From the NCBI GenBank assembly GCA_965657575.1, contig CBFHOK010000015.1, forward strand, positions 1 to 24,774: a stretch of 24,774 nt of DNA, given 5' to 3'. The notes under the pieces were generated by a model. It worked only from the letters and a program-made list of their open reading frames with translations, was not told the origin of the DNA and made no database searches. Origin of the DNA: CAJXVY01 sp965657575. Lineage in GTDB: Bacteria; Actinomycetota; Actinomycetes; Actinomycetales; Microbacteriaceae. The position numbers and the translations under genes are program-made. Shown here in pieces: positions 1-8,304 of this stretch (positions are counted from its first letter, which is position 1; every line of letters starts with the position of its first letter).

Positions 1-594
1 GAAGTCTCGGGGTTTATAGTGCAGCTACCTCTTCCAAAAGCTGTCAACACCAACAGACTGTTGGAGCTAATTGATCCGGGTAAAGACGCGGATGGTCTTC
101 ATCCAATCAACCTTGGAAGGCTTGTCTTGAGTGGTTCTTTGGATATTGATTCCCCTCTTCCCTGCACACCCTCTGGGATATTGGAGCTATGCCAGCGATA
201 CAACATTCAAACCAAGGGTCAGCGGGTTGTGATTGTTGGAAGAGGCATTACCGTTGGCAGGCCGTTGAGCCTGATGATGTCAGGTAGAGGCGTTGATTCA
301 ACGGTGCAGGTTATCCACTCAGCCAGTGGCGACACCTCCGACTTGCTAGCTCAGGCCGACATTGTGGTTGCAGCCGCTGGTTCGCCTCATATGGTCTCGG
401 CTGATGACATAAAGCCAGGGGCAAAGGTTTTCGATGTTGGAATCACCAGAACCGATGATGGATTACTCGGCGATGTCCACCCAAATGTTTTTGAAACAGC
501 TTCGATGGTTTCTCCAAACCCCGGTGGGGTTGGTCCAATGACCAGAGTGATGCTTCTAAAGAATGTGCTGAAGCTTTCTAAAATTGGCTCCTAA
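1..594 (+). CDS. folD: Bifunctional methylenetetrahydrofolate dehydrogenase / methenyltetrahydrofolate cyclohydrolase, 5'-truncated
   Basis: FolD interconverts methylene-, methenyl- and formyl-tetrahydrofolate in the cytosol for one-carbon metabolism. The frame is open from base 1 and reads EVSGFIVQLPLPK, an internal FolD motif, so the GTG at 19 is an internal valine and the true start lies upstream of the window. Visible family signatures are QLPLP, the DGLHPINLGRLVL stretch, PCTPSGI, the NAD(P)-binding VVIVGRGITVGRPLS and the C-terminal PNPGGVGPMT. About 197 residues remain of a usual 280 to 290, so roughly the first third is missing, including the catalytic lysine region. Its stop overlaps the end of the convergent kynA by 17 bases. 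Identity is secure; only the 5' end is unknown. Confidence 0.96.
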   Translation, partial: EVSGFIVQLPLPKAVNTNRLLELIDPGKDADGLHPINLGRLVLSGSLDIDSPLPCTPSGILELCQRYNIQTKGQRVVIVGRGITVGRPLSLMMSGRGVDSTVQVIHSASGDTSDLLAQADIVVAAAGSPHMVSADDIKPGAKVFDVGITRTDDGLLGDVHPNVFETASMVSPNPGGVGPMTRVMLLKNVLKLSKIGS

Positions 595-1402
595 TCGCCC
601 AAAGATCTGGAAACACCGGATTGAAAAGAGTTGAGGCTAGGTAGCCAGCACCACTCGATCCGCCGGTTCCGATTTTCCTGCCTATTGTTCGCTCGACCAT
701 TTTCACGTGTCGGTAACGCCACTCCTGTAAGCCTTCATCCAAATCGGTCAGCGCCTCACCAATCATGTTTGCCTCAGGGTCTGTTTTGTGAAGCTCAATC
801 AAAACCTGCTGAACTCCTTCGTGAGGCTCCCACGGCTCAGCTGGATTAATGGACAAAGCATCCTCTGGAAGATTTGCTCTGGAGTTGAAGTAAACAAGAG
901 CTGAGTGCCAAACAGATTTTCTCTGCATCGCTCTCTCAACCCGCTCCCTGGCTTCGCTTCCCTTGGTCAGGTGCTCGCTCATGCCCATGCCGGTTGATTT
1001 GGCACTGCCCTCTCCAGCTTTATCTCTTCTTCCCAAAACTGCCTCTAGTTCCCTGAACTGGGCTGATTGAAAACCACTTGCTGAGCTGAGGCGATTCCTA
1101 AACGAGTTGAACTGAAGTGGAGTCATCGTCTCCAGAATGTCCAATTGCGAAACACAGGTTTTCATTATGTTCCGAACTCTTCCCAGAAGAGCCAGGGACC
1201 TGTGTGTATCGGCAGACTCAAGCGAAACCTGCAAGGCCTCAAGTTCGTGAAGAATTTGTTTGAACCAAAGCTCATAGACCTGGTGGATTGTGATGAAGAG
1301 CAACTCATCATGCTCTGGGCCATCACTAAGTGGCTGCTGAAGCTTTAGAAGCTCATCAACTTTTAGGTAGGAGATATAGGTAAGGTGCTTATCAGCGGTC
1401 AT
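578..1402 (-). CDS. kynA: Tryptophan 2,3-dioxygenase
   Basis: This cytosolic heme enzyme opens the indole ring of L-tryptophan with O2 to give N-formylkynurenine, the first step of the kynurenine pathway. The 274-residue protein is near full family length. Seen: the distal-pocket motif DELLFITIHQVYELWFKQ, with the active-site His at about residue 40; the LQFNSFRNRL and GFQSAQFRELE substrate-binding segments; and near the C-terminus the proximal heme-ligand region RYRHVKMVERTIG followed by the GTGGSSG loop. The ATG overlaps the kynU stop as ATGA, which implies translational coupling as the last gene of the exporter-kynU-kynA operon. Its 3' end overlaps folD on the other strand by 17 bases. No active-site residue appears to be lost. 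Confidence 0.96.
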   Translation of the reverse strand: MTADKHLTYISYLKVDELLKLQQPLSDGPEHDELLFITIHQVYELWFKQILHELEALQVSLESADTHRSLALLGRVRNIMKTCVSQLDILETMTPLQFNSFRNRLSSASGFQSAQFRELEAVLGRRDKAGEGSAKSTGMGMSEHLTKGSEARERVERAMQRKSVWHSALVYFNSRANLPEDALSINPAEPWEPHEGVQQVLIELHKTDPEANMIGEALTDLDEGLQEWRYRHVKMVERTIGRKIGTGGSSGAGYLASTLFNPVFPDLWAIRSQF

Positions 1403-2709
1403 GTCACTCGACTTTCACTTTGCTTTGCGTTCTTGTATTCCCCAGAGGTCACTAGGTTTCTTAGTTTCAAAAATCCTTGGTAAACATCAAAGTAGCTGTT
1501 TGTGAGTGGTGAGATTGAAAGCCTGATCGCATTTGGCTCACGGTAGTCAGGAATTACCTTTGAAATAACTCTCATGGCGTGAGCAATTTGTTTTGCTTCT
1601 GGATGGGTGATGATTATGTGACCACCTCGTTTGTCCCAATCTCTGGGCGTTCCCAACTCAAATCCCAGTGGCTCTAACCAAGCATCGAACAGATCAATCA
1701 TGATCTGCGTGCCAATGGCCGCTTTTCTCTCAATGTCTTTCATTCCCGCTTGCTCAATCATCCGATAGCTAACTTCAACTGCTCTAATGCCAGCAATCGG
1801 GGGAGAGGCTATTTGAAATTTCCTGACTGTGTCGGCGGGTTCGAACGTTGGCCCCATCGCAAACTGATCGGCTTGCGCAAACCACCCCTGAATCGGAACA
1901 TTCATCTTTTGCTGCAGGTCTTTTCTGATAAACAACCAGGCTGGAGAACCAGGACCACTGTTGCCATATTTATAGGTGCAGCCAACAGCCAGATCTATTT
2001 CGTTTTTATCAAAATCTAACTGAATGGACCCACCCGCGTGCGAGCAGTCCCAAACCACCAACACACCATATTTTTTGGCAAGTCTATTAATCTCAAGTAT
2101 CGGTTGTCTTGCACCACTTCTATAGTTCAAGGCCTGCAGGGTGAGCAGAGATACGTCCTCAGAGAGGTGCTTCTCTAGCTCCTCAGGTTCAATCATTTCT
2201 AGTTCGCTTTCGAACTCGACTGCTCCTGGACCACCGCTACCGTCAGTATCCAGTGTCACAAGCTTTAGTCCGAACTGTTCGGCAATTCCTTGCATGATGT
2301 AACGATCGGTGGGGAAGTTCGCACTGTCAACGATGATGGTTTTTCGATCTGGCTGATGCCTGACTGCGGCCACACATAATTGGTAAAAATTCACACTGGT
2401 CGTATCGCAAACCAACGTCTGTCCCGATTCCACTCCCAGTATTGCTCGACCTAGCAGATCTCCTGCAGTTTGGGCATTATCGATCCAGTCCGCCCATCCA
2501 TCCACCAGTTTTGCCCCCCACTCTTCAGTGAGAAACTTGCCCATGGTTTCGATCGTCTCCTTGGGTGGTCGGCCCAAAGAGTTTCCATCCAGGTAGCAAA
2601 GTTCGCTGTCGGGCCTGAAGAATTTATCGGGATAGGTTTTTAGTGGGTCGGAACTATCAAGCTGCTGAATTGTTTGAACGTCGGTTGGGTCGCCTTCGAA
2701 AAGTTTCAT
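1399..2709 (-). CDS. kynU: Kynureninase
   Basis: A PLP-dependent fold-type I hydrolase that cleaves kynurenine to anthranilate and alanine. The 436-residue protein shows the N-terminal YLDGNSLGRPP motif, FPTDRY in the cofactor region, ALNYRSG, WDCSHAGG (the PLP-ring aspartate motif, slightly unlike the usual WDLSHSAG) and YKYGNSGPGSPAW, whose lysine is expected to form the Schiff base. The ATG at 2709 lies 15 bases after the exporter stop, with a GAAGG-like ribosome binding site that is close to the start. The gene overlaps kynA by 4 bases. Together with KynA it would convert tryptophan to anthranilate. The formamidase that links them (KynB) is not in this window and may be encoded elsewhere or replaced by a non-homologous enzyme. 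Confidence 0.95.
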   Translation of the reverse strand: MKLFEGDPTDVQTIQQLDSSDPLKTYPDKFFRPDSELCYLDGNSLGRPPKETIETMGKFLTEEWGAKLVDGWADWIDNAQTAGDLLGRAILGVESGQTLVCDTTSVNFYQLCVAAVRHQPDRKTIIVDSANFPTDRYIMQGIAEQFGLKLVTLDTDGSGGPGAVEFESELEMIEPEELEKHLSEDVSLLTLQALNYRSGARQPILEINRLAKKYGVLVVWDCSHAGGSIQLDFDKNEIDLAVGCTYKYGNSGPGSPAWLFIRKDLQQKMNVPIQGWFAQADQFAMGPTFEPADTVRKFQIASPPIAGIRAVEVSYRMIEQAGMKDIERKAAIGTQIMIDLFDAWLEPLGFELGTPRDWDKRGGHIIITHPEAKQIAHAMRVISKVIPDYREPNAIRLSISPLTNSYFDVYQGFLKLRNLVTSGEYKNAKQSESRVT

Positions 2710-2724
2710 CCCTTCAGGATATTG

Positions 2725-4494
2725 CTAAACCAGCAGCTGATGTTTCGCCAGGTCCTGATAGAGGGGAGTTGATTCCAATAATTCCGCATGGGTGCCCGAA
2801 CCAATGATTTCTCCGCTCTGCAAAACGATTATCAAATCACTATCGACAACTGTCGATAGTCGGTGGGCAATGACCAACATTGTGCGGTTTTCACTCACCG
2901 CATCAACTGCTTCTCGCATTCGTTGTTCGTTCAGTCCATCAAGGCTGGATGTTGATTCATCCAAAAGCAATATTGGCGGAGTTGATAGCAATGCTCTAGC
3001 GATTGCAAGTCTTTGCTTTTCACCACCGGATAGCATGATTCCATCCTCGCCAACCTGAGCATCTAATCCTCGGCTGTCGCGGTTTAGAACATCCGTCAGG
3101 TTTACCTGATCTAAAACCTTTACCAACTCCTCATCACCTGCATGTTCTTTGCCCAGCAATAGGTTGTCTCTCAACGAGCCCGCCAGGACCGGTGCGTCTT
3201 GTTCAACGTAGCCGATTTCTTCTCTAAGAGTTGCTCTGGAAAATTCCGTTACCGGCTGACCGTCCATCAGGATTTCACCCTCTGTTGGTTCATAGAATCT
3301 TTCGATCAAGGAGAAAGTAGTGGATTTACCGGCACCTGATGGCCCAACCAGGGCAACTCTTTGACCCCTTTGGATTTTGAATGACAGGTTTTTTAGTACC
3401 GGTTTCGATTCATCCCCAGGATATTGAAAACCAACACCCGCAAATTCAATCGCGATGTCGTTTTTTGGAACTCTGGAGTCAACACTTGCATCCACTTGCT
3501 CATCAGGCAGGGCCATAATCTCTTGGATTCTGGCAAGTGCTCCAAGGGCACTCATAACTGAGCTGTATGCACCGAAGGCCTGCAGCAGAGGGCCAACTAA
3601 AAAGAACAAAAGAATTACAAATGTGACAAGGCTTGCAATGTCTGTTTCCCCAGAGGCAACCCTGAGTCCTCCGACACCGATAACCACTATGAAGGCGATG
3701 TTCAAAGACAGTTGGGCAATAGGGGCGACTATCGCACTCAACGATGCGATCTTGACTCCCTGGTCATAGGCGGCGGTTGCCTCGGAATAGATTGCCTCGC
3801 CTTCTCGTTTTTCAGCCCTGGCAGCACGGATAGTCCTGATTGCACTGAGTGCTCGTTCAACACTGCTGCTCATCTCACCGACTCGTTGTTGAGCCTGAGT
3901 GGTTGCGAAGCGGATTCTTCTCCCAGCAATGGAGATGCCGATTATCGAAAACGCTAGAACGGCCAAGGTGGCGAGCAGTAGCGGCAGGTCAATCACAGCC
4001 ATAGCAATTAGTGCACCCAAGAATAAAAATGCACCACCGACCGCTTCTACTAAGCCTTGAGTTAAGACCGCTCTAAGAAGCGTTGAGTCGCTTCCAGCCC
4101 TTGACACCAGATCACCGACTCTTCGCTGGTCGTATTCATATATCGGGAGTCTCAGCAACTTTCCAATCAGCTGCTTTCTCGTGTTTAGCACAACAGCCTC
4201 ACCGGTTCTGGCTAGCAAGAAGTATTGGAATCCGGAGAAAGCGGCAGAGAGAACAATCAGCCCAACCAGGATGGTTGCGAAAGGAAGAATTTCCTGCTGT
4301 TGCTCAACTGCACTAATTACACTTCCAACCATTACAGGTTGCGCAAGCGATAGACCCGCACCAATGATGCTTAGCACCATGGCAATAATCACCGGTGTTC
4401 TCTCAGCGGTGATATAAGGAATTAGCTCTTTGAAATTAGCTCTTGGACCCTTATATTCTCTTGAACGGGGATTGTTCTCATTGACGTTGCTCAC
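2725..4494 (-). CDS. ABC exporter, fused permease and ATPase (MsbA/BmrA/LmrA type)
   Basis: An ABC half-transporter of 589 residues that is expected to dimerise and export a hydrophobic or amphipathic compound. The N-terminal half, to about residue 320, holds six hydrophobic membrane segments. The C-terminal nucleotide-binding domain is complete: Walker A GPSGAGKST, Q-loop YVEQDAPVLAGSLRDNLLLG, signature LSGGEKQRLAIARAL, Walker B ILLLDESTSSLD and H-loop MLVIAHRLSTV. The chosen GTG at 4494 has no Shine-Dalgarno sequence, but a TAGGCT box sits 6 bases before it, so the mRNA is probably leaderless. kynU follows after 15 bases, so the gene heads a kyn operon. Export of a pathway product such as anthranilate or kynurenine is only a guess; the family is too broad to give a substrate. 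Confidence 0.9.
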   Translation of the reverse strand: MSNVNENNPRSREYKGPRANFKELIPYITAERTPVIIAMVLSIIGAGLSLAQPVMVGSVISAVEQQQEILPFATILVGLIVLSAAFSGFQYFLLARTGEAVVLNTRKQLIGKLLRLPIYEYDQRRVGDLVSRAGSDSTLLRAVLTQGLVEAVGGAFLFLGALIAMAVIDLPLLLATLAVLAFSIIGISIAGRRIRFATTQAQQRVGEMSSSVERALSAIRTIRAARAEKREGEAIYSEATAAYDQGVKIASLSAIVAPIAQLSLNIAFIVVIGVGGLRVASGETDIASLVTFVILLFFLVGPLLQAFGAYSSVMSALGALARIQEIMALPDEQVDASVDSRVPKNDIAIEFAGVGFQYPGDESKPVLKNLSFKIQRGQRVALVGPSGAGKSTTFSLIERFYEPTEGEILMDGQPVTEFSRATLREEIGYVEQDAPVLAGSLRDNLLLGKEHAGDEELVKVLDQVNLTDVLNRDSRGLDAQVGEDGIMLSGGEKQRLAIARALLSTPPILLLDESTSSLDGLNEQRMREAVDAVSENRTMLVIAHRLSTVVDSDLIIVLQSGEIIGSGTHAELLESTPLYQDLAKHQLLV

Positions 4495-4500
4495 AACAAG

Positions 4501-4512
4501 AGCCTAAGCCTA
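4501..4512 (-). promoter_or_regulatory. Tandem -10-like boxes of the exporter-kynU-kynA operon
   Basis: On the minus strand TAGGCT occurs twice back to back. The copy at 4506-4501 ends 6 bases before the GTG at 4494, so transcription would begin at or next to the start codon and give a leaderless mRNA. I see no convincing -35 element. The duplication could allow two start sites 6 bases apart. The 55-base gap 4495-4549 holds nothing else that I recognise. Confidence 0.45.
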
Positions 4513-4549
4513 GAAAATCAAAGAAGTAATTAGTTTCTCTATTGGCGAG

Positions 4550-4924
4550 CTAATACAAAACAGCCATTGTTATGTTGGCTATGGTCAATAGACCAATTGA
4601 ACCAATCACAGCGGATGAAACAACTGGCTTTTTTCTGTTTAGCAAGACCAGCACCAGGATTGCAATCACAACCGCTGTCTTTGCTCCAATCAAAGCGTGG
4701 TTGACCTCAAAGCCAATGATTGAAGCTCGGTATTCGGCAACTCCAGTCAGAATCAATCCGGTAATGAACATTGTCCAAGCACCGTGGTTGATGGCGGGGA
4801 CTATTTTTGCCTGCTTAGCTCGCATTGATTTCATTTGGGTTAGAAAACCACCCAATAAAGCACCGATACCGATGAAGTGAAGAATGAGTGTCACATTCCT
4901 GACAATCTCGATTGTTAGATCCAT
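4550..4924 (-). CDS. Small four-helix integral membrane protein of unknown function
   Basis: The 124-residue protein has about four hydrophobic segments, near residues 7-25, 45-63, 76-98 and 103-122, separated by short charged loops such as KSMRAKQAK and NRKK. Histidines occur near the first helix (LHFIGIGALLGGF), before the second helix (NHGAW) and near the third (NHALIG). That could suit metal or heme binding, but I cannot show it. I do not recognise a named family. The start is well supported: GGAGG lies 7 bases before the ATG. The gene is 33 bases after ribH on the same strand, so it may be the last gene of the riboflavin operon, although a TAGGCT box at 4952-4947 could give it a promoter of its own. 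Confidence 0.75.
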   Translation of the reverse strand: MDLTIEIVRNVTLILHFIGIGALLGGFLTQMKSMRAKQAKIVPAINHGAWTMFITGLILTGVAEYRASIIGFEVNHALIGAKTAVVIAILVLVLLNRKKPVVSSAVIGSIGLLTIANITMAVLY

Positions 4925-4946
4925 ATTTTTTCCTCCAGTGCTAATA

Positions 4947-4952
4947 AGCCTA
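4947..4952 (-). promoter_or_regulatory. Possible internal -10 box before the small membrane protein
   Basis: TAGGCT on the minus strand is the same hexamer as at the exporter promoter. It lies between the ribH stop and the GGAGG ribosome binding site of the 124-residue membrane protein. A start near 4940 would leave a leader of about 15 bases. No clear -35 is seen. Read-through from the rib operon is equally possible. Confidence 0.3.
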
Positions 4953-4957
4953 GAAGA

Positions 4958-5410
4958 TTATTTGAAATCTATTGCCATTTTCAGGGCCGCCAGGGTCGAT
5001 TCAATGCCCTTATTGTCCTTGTTTTCTCCCGAACGGTCTAGCGCTTGCTGCTCATTATCAACAGTTAGCAATCCAAAGCCAATTGGTGTTTGGCTATCCA
5101 GCATTACTTTTGTCAGGCCCTCGGTAGCAGAACTGCAAACGTAGTCAAAGTGGGGGGTGTCTCCTCGAATAACTACACCCAGAGCAATAACCGCATCGTG
5201 GGTGTCAACCAGCTTGGATGCAGCCAACGAAAGCTCAAAAGCACCAGGAACCGCATGAAAGCTGTATTGATCACAACCTGATTGTTCTAGAGCTTTCTTA
5301 GTGCCCGCCAACAAACCATCAATTATTGATTGATGCCAGCTTGAGTAGACAACCGCCACCTTCAAACCCGAGGCATCAAGGCTGAATTCAGGAGATCCCG
5401 CGCCACTCAT
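4958..5410 (-). CDS. ribH: 6,7-dimethyl-8-ribityllumazine synthase
   Basis: RibH condenses 5-amino-6-ribitylaminouracil with 3,4-dihydroxy-2-butanone 4-phosphate to give lumazine, the penultimate step of riboflavin synthesis; family members form pentamers or 60-mer capsids. The 150-residue protein shows SSWHQSIIDGLLAG, the substrate-binding PGAFELSLAA, ALGVVIRGDTPHFDYV with the catalytic-site His, and PIGFGLLTVDNEQQALDRSG. The ATG overlaps the ribBA stop as ATGA, so translation is coupled. It is the last recognised rib gene of the operon. Confidence 0.97.
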   Translation of the reverse strand: MSGAGSPEFSLDASGLKVAVVYSSWHQSIIDGLLAGTKKALEQSGCDQYSFHAVPGAFELSLAASKLVDTHDAVIALGVVIRGDTPHFDYVCSSATEGLTKVMLDSQTPIGFGLLTVDNEQQALDRSGENKDNKGIESTLAALKMAIDFK

Positions 5411-6639
5411 TTATCAGTTTCGGGAATCATGTGACCCATGCGCTCACGCTTGGTGTCGAGATACCCTTGGTTTTCTTCGCTGACACCAACAATTAGTGGT
5501 GAAAGTTCGGTAACAGGAATGCCAGCGTCTTCTAAGAATTTCTTCTTGGCTGGGTTGTTGGTCATTAGCCTGACACTTTCGACACCAAGGTCTCTCAGTA
5601 TTGCAACCGCCGCTCCGTATTCGCGAGCTTCACTTGGAAAGCCAAGAGCAAGGTTGGCATCAACCGTGTCCATGCCCTGTTCCTGCAATGCATACGCCTT
5701 TAGCTTGTTCAAAAGACCAATACCTCGGCCCTCCTGGCCTCTTAGGTAGAGGACAATTCCACCGTTTGGGTCTTGCTGGGCTTTTTCTAGTGCCGCATCA
5801 AGCTGTGGGCCGCACTCACACTTCAATGATCCGAATGCTTCACCAGTGATGCATTCGGAGTGAAGTCTCACCAAGACATCTTTTTTGCCGGGGTTGCCTG
5901 CAATTAGGGCAACGTGTTCGGCTGTGGTGCGGGCATCGTAATAACCCCGCACTTTGAATTCTCCCCAGGTGGTGGGGATTAGGGTTTCTGCTTCCAAACG
6001 GACGCGGTTTTCTGATGAAACCTCTCCGTTTGCCCTCTGGCGAACGTAGTCGCTGAGCTCATGAATATTAGTCATGCTTAGGTCAAACCGCTCGGCCATA
6101 GAAAAAAGTTCCGGAACCCGCATCATTGTTCCATCGTCATTGATCATTTCAGCCATCAGACCCACCTGAGTAAGACCTGCAAGCCTCAGTAAATCAACCG
6201 CCGCTTCGGTATGGCCGGGTCTTTCCAGCACCCCTCCGGGCTTAGCTCTGAGGGGAACAACATGTCCAGGACGAATCAGTGATTTGGGAGTTGATTTGGG
6301 GTCGGCTAAAACATTCGCAGTCAGTGATCTTTCTTTGGCAGAGATTCCGGTTGACTCTCTGCTGGCAGCGTCAACACTCACCGTGTAGTTGGTTTGATGT
6401 GGGTCCTCGTTGTCCTGCCACATCACCGGCAGATCAAGCTCGTTGGCACGGTGTTCGGTCATTGGGGCGCAAAGAAAGCCTGTTGTGTAGCGAATCATCC
6501 ACGCCACCCACTCAGGAGTCGCTAGCTCCGCAGCGATAATCGCATCACCCTCATTTTCACGAGACTCATCATCCGTAACCAAGACCGGTTTACCGGCCCT
6601 GAGGTCTTCTAAAACTTTTTCAATTGGGCTAAAAATCAT
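5407..6639 (-). CDS. ribBA: Bifunctional 3,4-dihydroxy-2-butanone 4-phosphate synthase / GTP cyclohydrolase II
   Basis: This fused enzyme supplies both precursors of riboflavin. The N-terminal half (about residues 1-200, RibB) shows DDESRENEGDAI and RPGHVVPLRAKPGG followed by RPGHTEAAVDL, the Mg- and ribulose 5-phosphate-binding motifs. The C-terminal half (about 205-400, RibA) shows HSECITGEAFGSLKCECG with the three zinc-binding cysteines and LRGQEGRGIGL with the catalytic arginine. The length of 410 residues is normal for the fusion. The ATG overlaps the ribE stop by 4 bases, and the gene's own stop overlaps the ribH start by 4 bases. Both halves look intact. Confidence 0.97.
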   Translation of the reverse strand: MIFSPIEKVLEDLRAGKPVLVTDDESRENEGDAIIAAELATPEWVAWMIRYTTGFLCAPMTEHRANELDLPVMWQDNEDPHQTNYTVSVDAASRESTGISAKERSLTANVLADPKSTPKSLIRPGHVVPLRAKPGGVLERPGHTEAAVDLLRLAGLTQVGLMAEMINDDGTMMRVPELFSMAERFDLSMTNIHELSDYVRQRANGEVSSENRVRLEAETLIPTTWGEFKVRGYYDARTTAEHVALIAGNPGKKDVLVRLHSECITGEAFGSLKCECGPQLDAALEKAQQDPNGGIVLYLRGQEGRGIGLLNKLKAYALQEQGMDTVDANLALGFPSEAREYGAAVAILRDLGVESVRLMTNNPAKKKFLEDAGIPVTELSPLIVGVSEENQGYLDTKRERMGHMIPETDK

Positions 6640-7232
6640 CCCTGTCTTGCTTCCATCAGTCTTTCAATGTGTTTTGCCATGACATCAACTTCGACGTTTA
6701 CTAAATCCCCAGGTTTTTTATAACCAAGAGTTGTCACCTCTAGCGTTTCTGGAATCAAGCTGAGTCCAATAACGTTTCCATCAATTTCGTTTACCGTCAG
6801 CGAGATGCCATCAAAGGTAATTGAACCTTTCATCACCACATACTTCATTAGGTTCTCAGGGACACTGATTCTTACCCAGTCCCAGTTGTCACTTTTCTCG
6901 CGCGCGACAAATTCACCAACACCGTCAACGTGCCCCTGAACCACGTGACCTCCAAATCTCGTGGCAGCGGTCATTGCTCGCTCCAGGTTTACTTTCTGGC
7001 CAACCTCGACTCGCTGCAGACCACTTAGGCGAATGGTTTCGTGCATGACATCGGCGGTGAATGATTTGTCATCAATTTCGATTGCTGTCAGACAGGTGCC
7101 GGAGACTGAAATTGACTCTCCGCGTTTTAGATCCCCAAGAACCTTTGTGCCGGAAATGGTCAATCGGACAGCGTCCGGCTGGGTCTCAATTGCCGTTATT
7201 TCACCCAATTCTTCAATAATTCCTGTAAACAT
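6636..7232 (-). CDS. ribE: Riboflavin synthase, alpha subunit
   Basis: Two lumazine molecules are dismutated to riboflavin and a pyrimidine that re-enters the pathway. The 198-residue protein is the usual two-barrel form: MFTGIIEELG at the N-terminus, the GTCLTA motif of the first barrel at about residues 45-50, GGHVVQGHVDGVG between the halves, and FDGISLTVNEI in the second barrel. I chose the ATG at 7232 because MFTGIIE is the conserved family start; it overlaps the ribD stop by one base (TGATG). A GTG one codon upstream, giving a GTGA overlap, cannot be excluded. The gene is also called ribC in some species. Confidence 0.96.
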   Translation of the reverse strand: MFTGIIEELGEITAIETQPDAVRLTISGTKVLGDLKRGESISVSGTCLTAIEIDDKSFTADVMHETIRLSGLQRVEVGQKVNLERAMTAATRFGGHVVQGHVDGVGEFVAREKSDNWDWVRISVPENLMKYVVMKGSITFDGISLTVNEIDGNVIGLSLIPETLEVTTLGYKKPGDLVNVEVDVMAKHIERLMEARQG

Positions 7233-8269
7233 CACTTGCTCCTGTTCGCTCTAATAAATATGTCTTTACCAAGTGTTTTTAGCTCTTTTATCTCCAGGTC
7301 TACCGCGTCTGAGATGTTGTTGACCCCGATATCTTTGATGGCTGTTTTATCCCCGCCTAAAAGCATTGGTGCGAGATAAACCAAAAACTCATCGGCCAAT
7401 CCCTGGGTTATAAACTTTGAGGCGACATTCGGTCCACCTTCAACCAACAGGTGACGAACACCTCTCTCCCAAAGCTCTGTCATTGCTTCTTGAAGGGATT
7501 GGGTTGGCAGGACAATCGTCTCTGCTCGATCATTGAATAGCCTCAAGTTTGTTGGCAGTTCACGTTGACCAACAACCACCCGAATTGGCTGGTGTTCGAA
7601 ATAGCTTCCGTCTGGTCTGCGGGCTGTTAGTTCCGGGTCATCAAAGATTGCAGTGCCGGTTCCAACCAGGATTGCATCAACCTCACTTCGTCTTCTGTGA
7701 GAATCTGCCCTGCTTTCGGGACCAGATATCCACTGACTTGAACCATCTTGGGCCGCACCTCGACCATCAAGTGTTGATGCGTATTTGATTGTCACAAAAG
7801 GTCTTTGTCTTTTCGTGGCAATGATCCAGTGACGTGCTTGATCATCCGCCTCTGATTTGAGAACTCCCTTGATAACTTCAACACCTTGCTTTTTGAGGAA
7901 CTTTCCACCACCAGATGATTTCTCCCCAGGATCATTGGATGCATAGACAACTCTTGTAATCCCAGCATCTAGAAGCGCATGACTGCAGGGGCCGGTTTTG
8001 CCCGTGTGGTTGCATGGCTCGAGGGTGACAACGGCGGTGTAGCCTTCGGGGAATTTAGTTTGGAAACCGTATTTTTCTCTCGCGTTTTCCAAAGCCACCA
8101 CTTCAGCGTGCGGAGTACCGCTTCCCATGTGCCAGCCTTCGGCAATCACCTGACCCTCGGCGTCTAGAATCACTGCACCAACCTGTGGATTGACTCCGTA
8201 GGCGGGACCGTTTAGGGCAAGGTTCAATGCGTGACGCATTGCAGATTCAAAGAGGTGATTAGAAATCAT
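7232..8269 (-). CDS. ribD: Bifunctional diaminohydroxyphosphoribosylaminopyrimidine deaminase / uracil reductase
   Basis: RibD performs the deamination and side-chain reduction that follow GTP cyclohydrolase II. The N-terminal deaminase carries the zinc-site motifs PHAEVVAL and PCNHTGKTGPCSHAL. The C-terminal reductase carries PFVTIKYASTLDGR, SQWISG, the DAILVGTGTAIFDDPELTAR segment and LLVEGGPNVASKF. The frame is open further upstream to a TTG at 8314, but that extension lies in the riboswitch expression platform. The ATG at 8269 has AAAGGG 6 bases before it and gives a normal start and 345 residues. It is the first gene of the rib operon, and its ribosome binding site lies inside the hairpin at 8270-8304, so it is the direct target of FMN control. 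Confidence 0.96.
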   Translation of the reverse strand: MISNHLFESAMRHALNLALNGPAYGVNPQVGAVILDAEGQVIAEGWHMGSGTPHAEVVALENAREKYGFQTKFPEGYTAVVTLEPCNHTGKTGPCSHALLDAGITRVVYASNDPGEKSSGGGKFLKKQGVEVIKGVLKSEADDQARHWIIATKRQRPFVTIKYASTLDGRGAAQDGSSQWISGPESRADSHRRRSEVDAILVGTGTAIFDDPELTARRPDGSYFEHQPIRVVVGQRELPTNLRLFNDRAETIVLPTQSLQEAMTELWERGVRHLLVEGGPNVASKFITQGLADEFLVYLAPMLLGGDKTAIKDIGVNNISDAVDLEIKELKTLGKDIFIRANRSK

Positions 8270-8304
8270 CGCTCGCCCTTTCGTCGTTAACAACGGGGCG
8301 AGCG
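8270..8304 (-). promoter_or_regulatory. Hairpin hiding the ribD ribosome binding site (riboswitch expression platform)
   Basis: On the minus strand CGCTCGCCC (8304-8296) is a perfect 9-base complement of GGGCGAGCG (8278-8270), which contains the GGG of the ribD Shine-Dalgarno sequence and ends at the base before the ATG. The loop holds GTTG and CGAC, which can extend the stem around UUAA. No U-run follows, so it looks like a translation-control hairpin and not a terminator. FMN binding upstream is expected to favour it and silence ribD. I could not work out the competing FMN-free pairing by eye. Confidence 0.82.

Noticed and set aside
19..594. Reading folD as a complete gene from the GTG at 19
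   Set aside because: The frame is open to base 1 and the upstream codons read EVSGFI, part of the conserved FolD motif, so the gene is truncated by the window.
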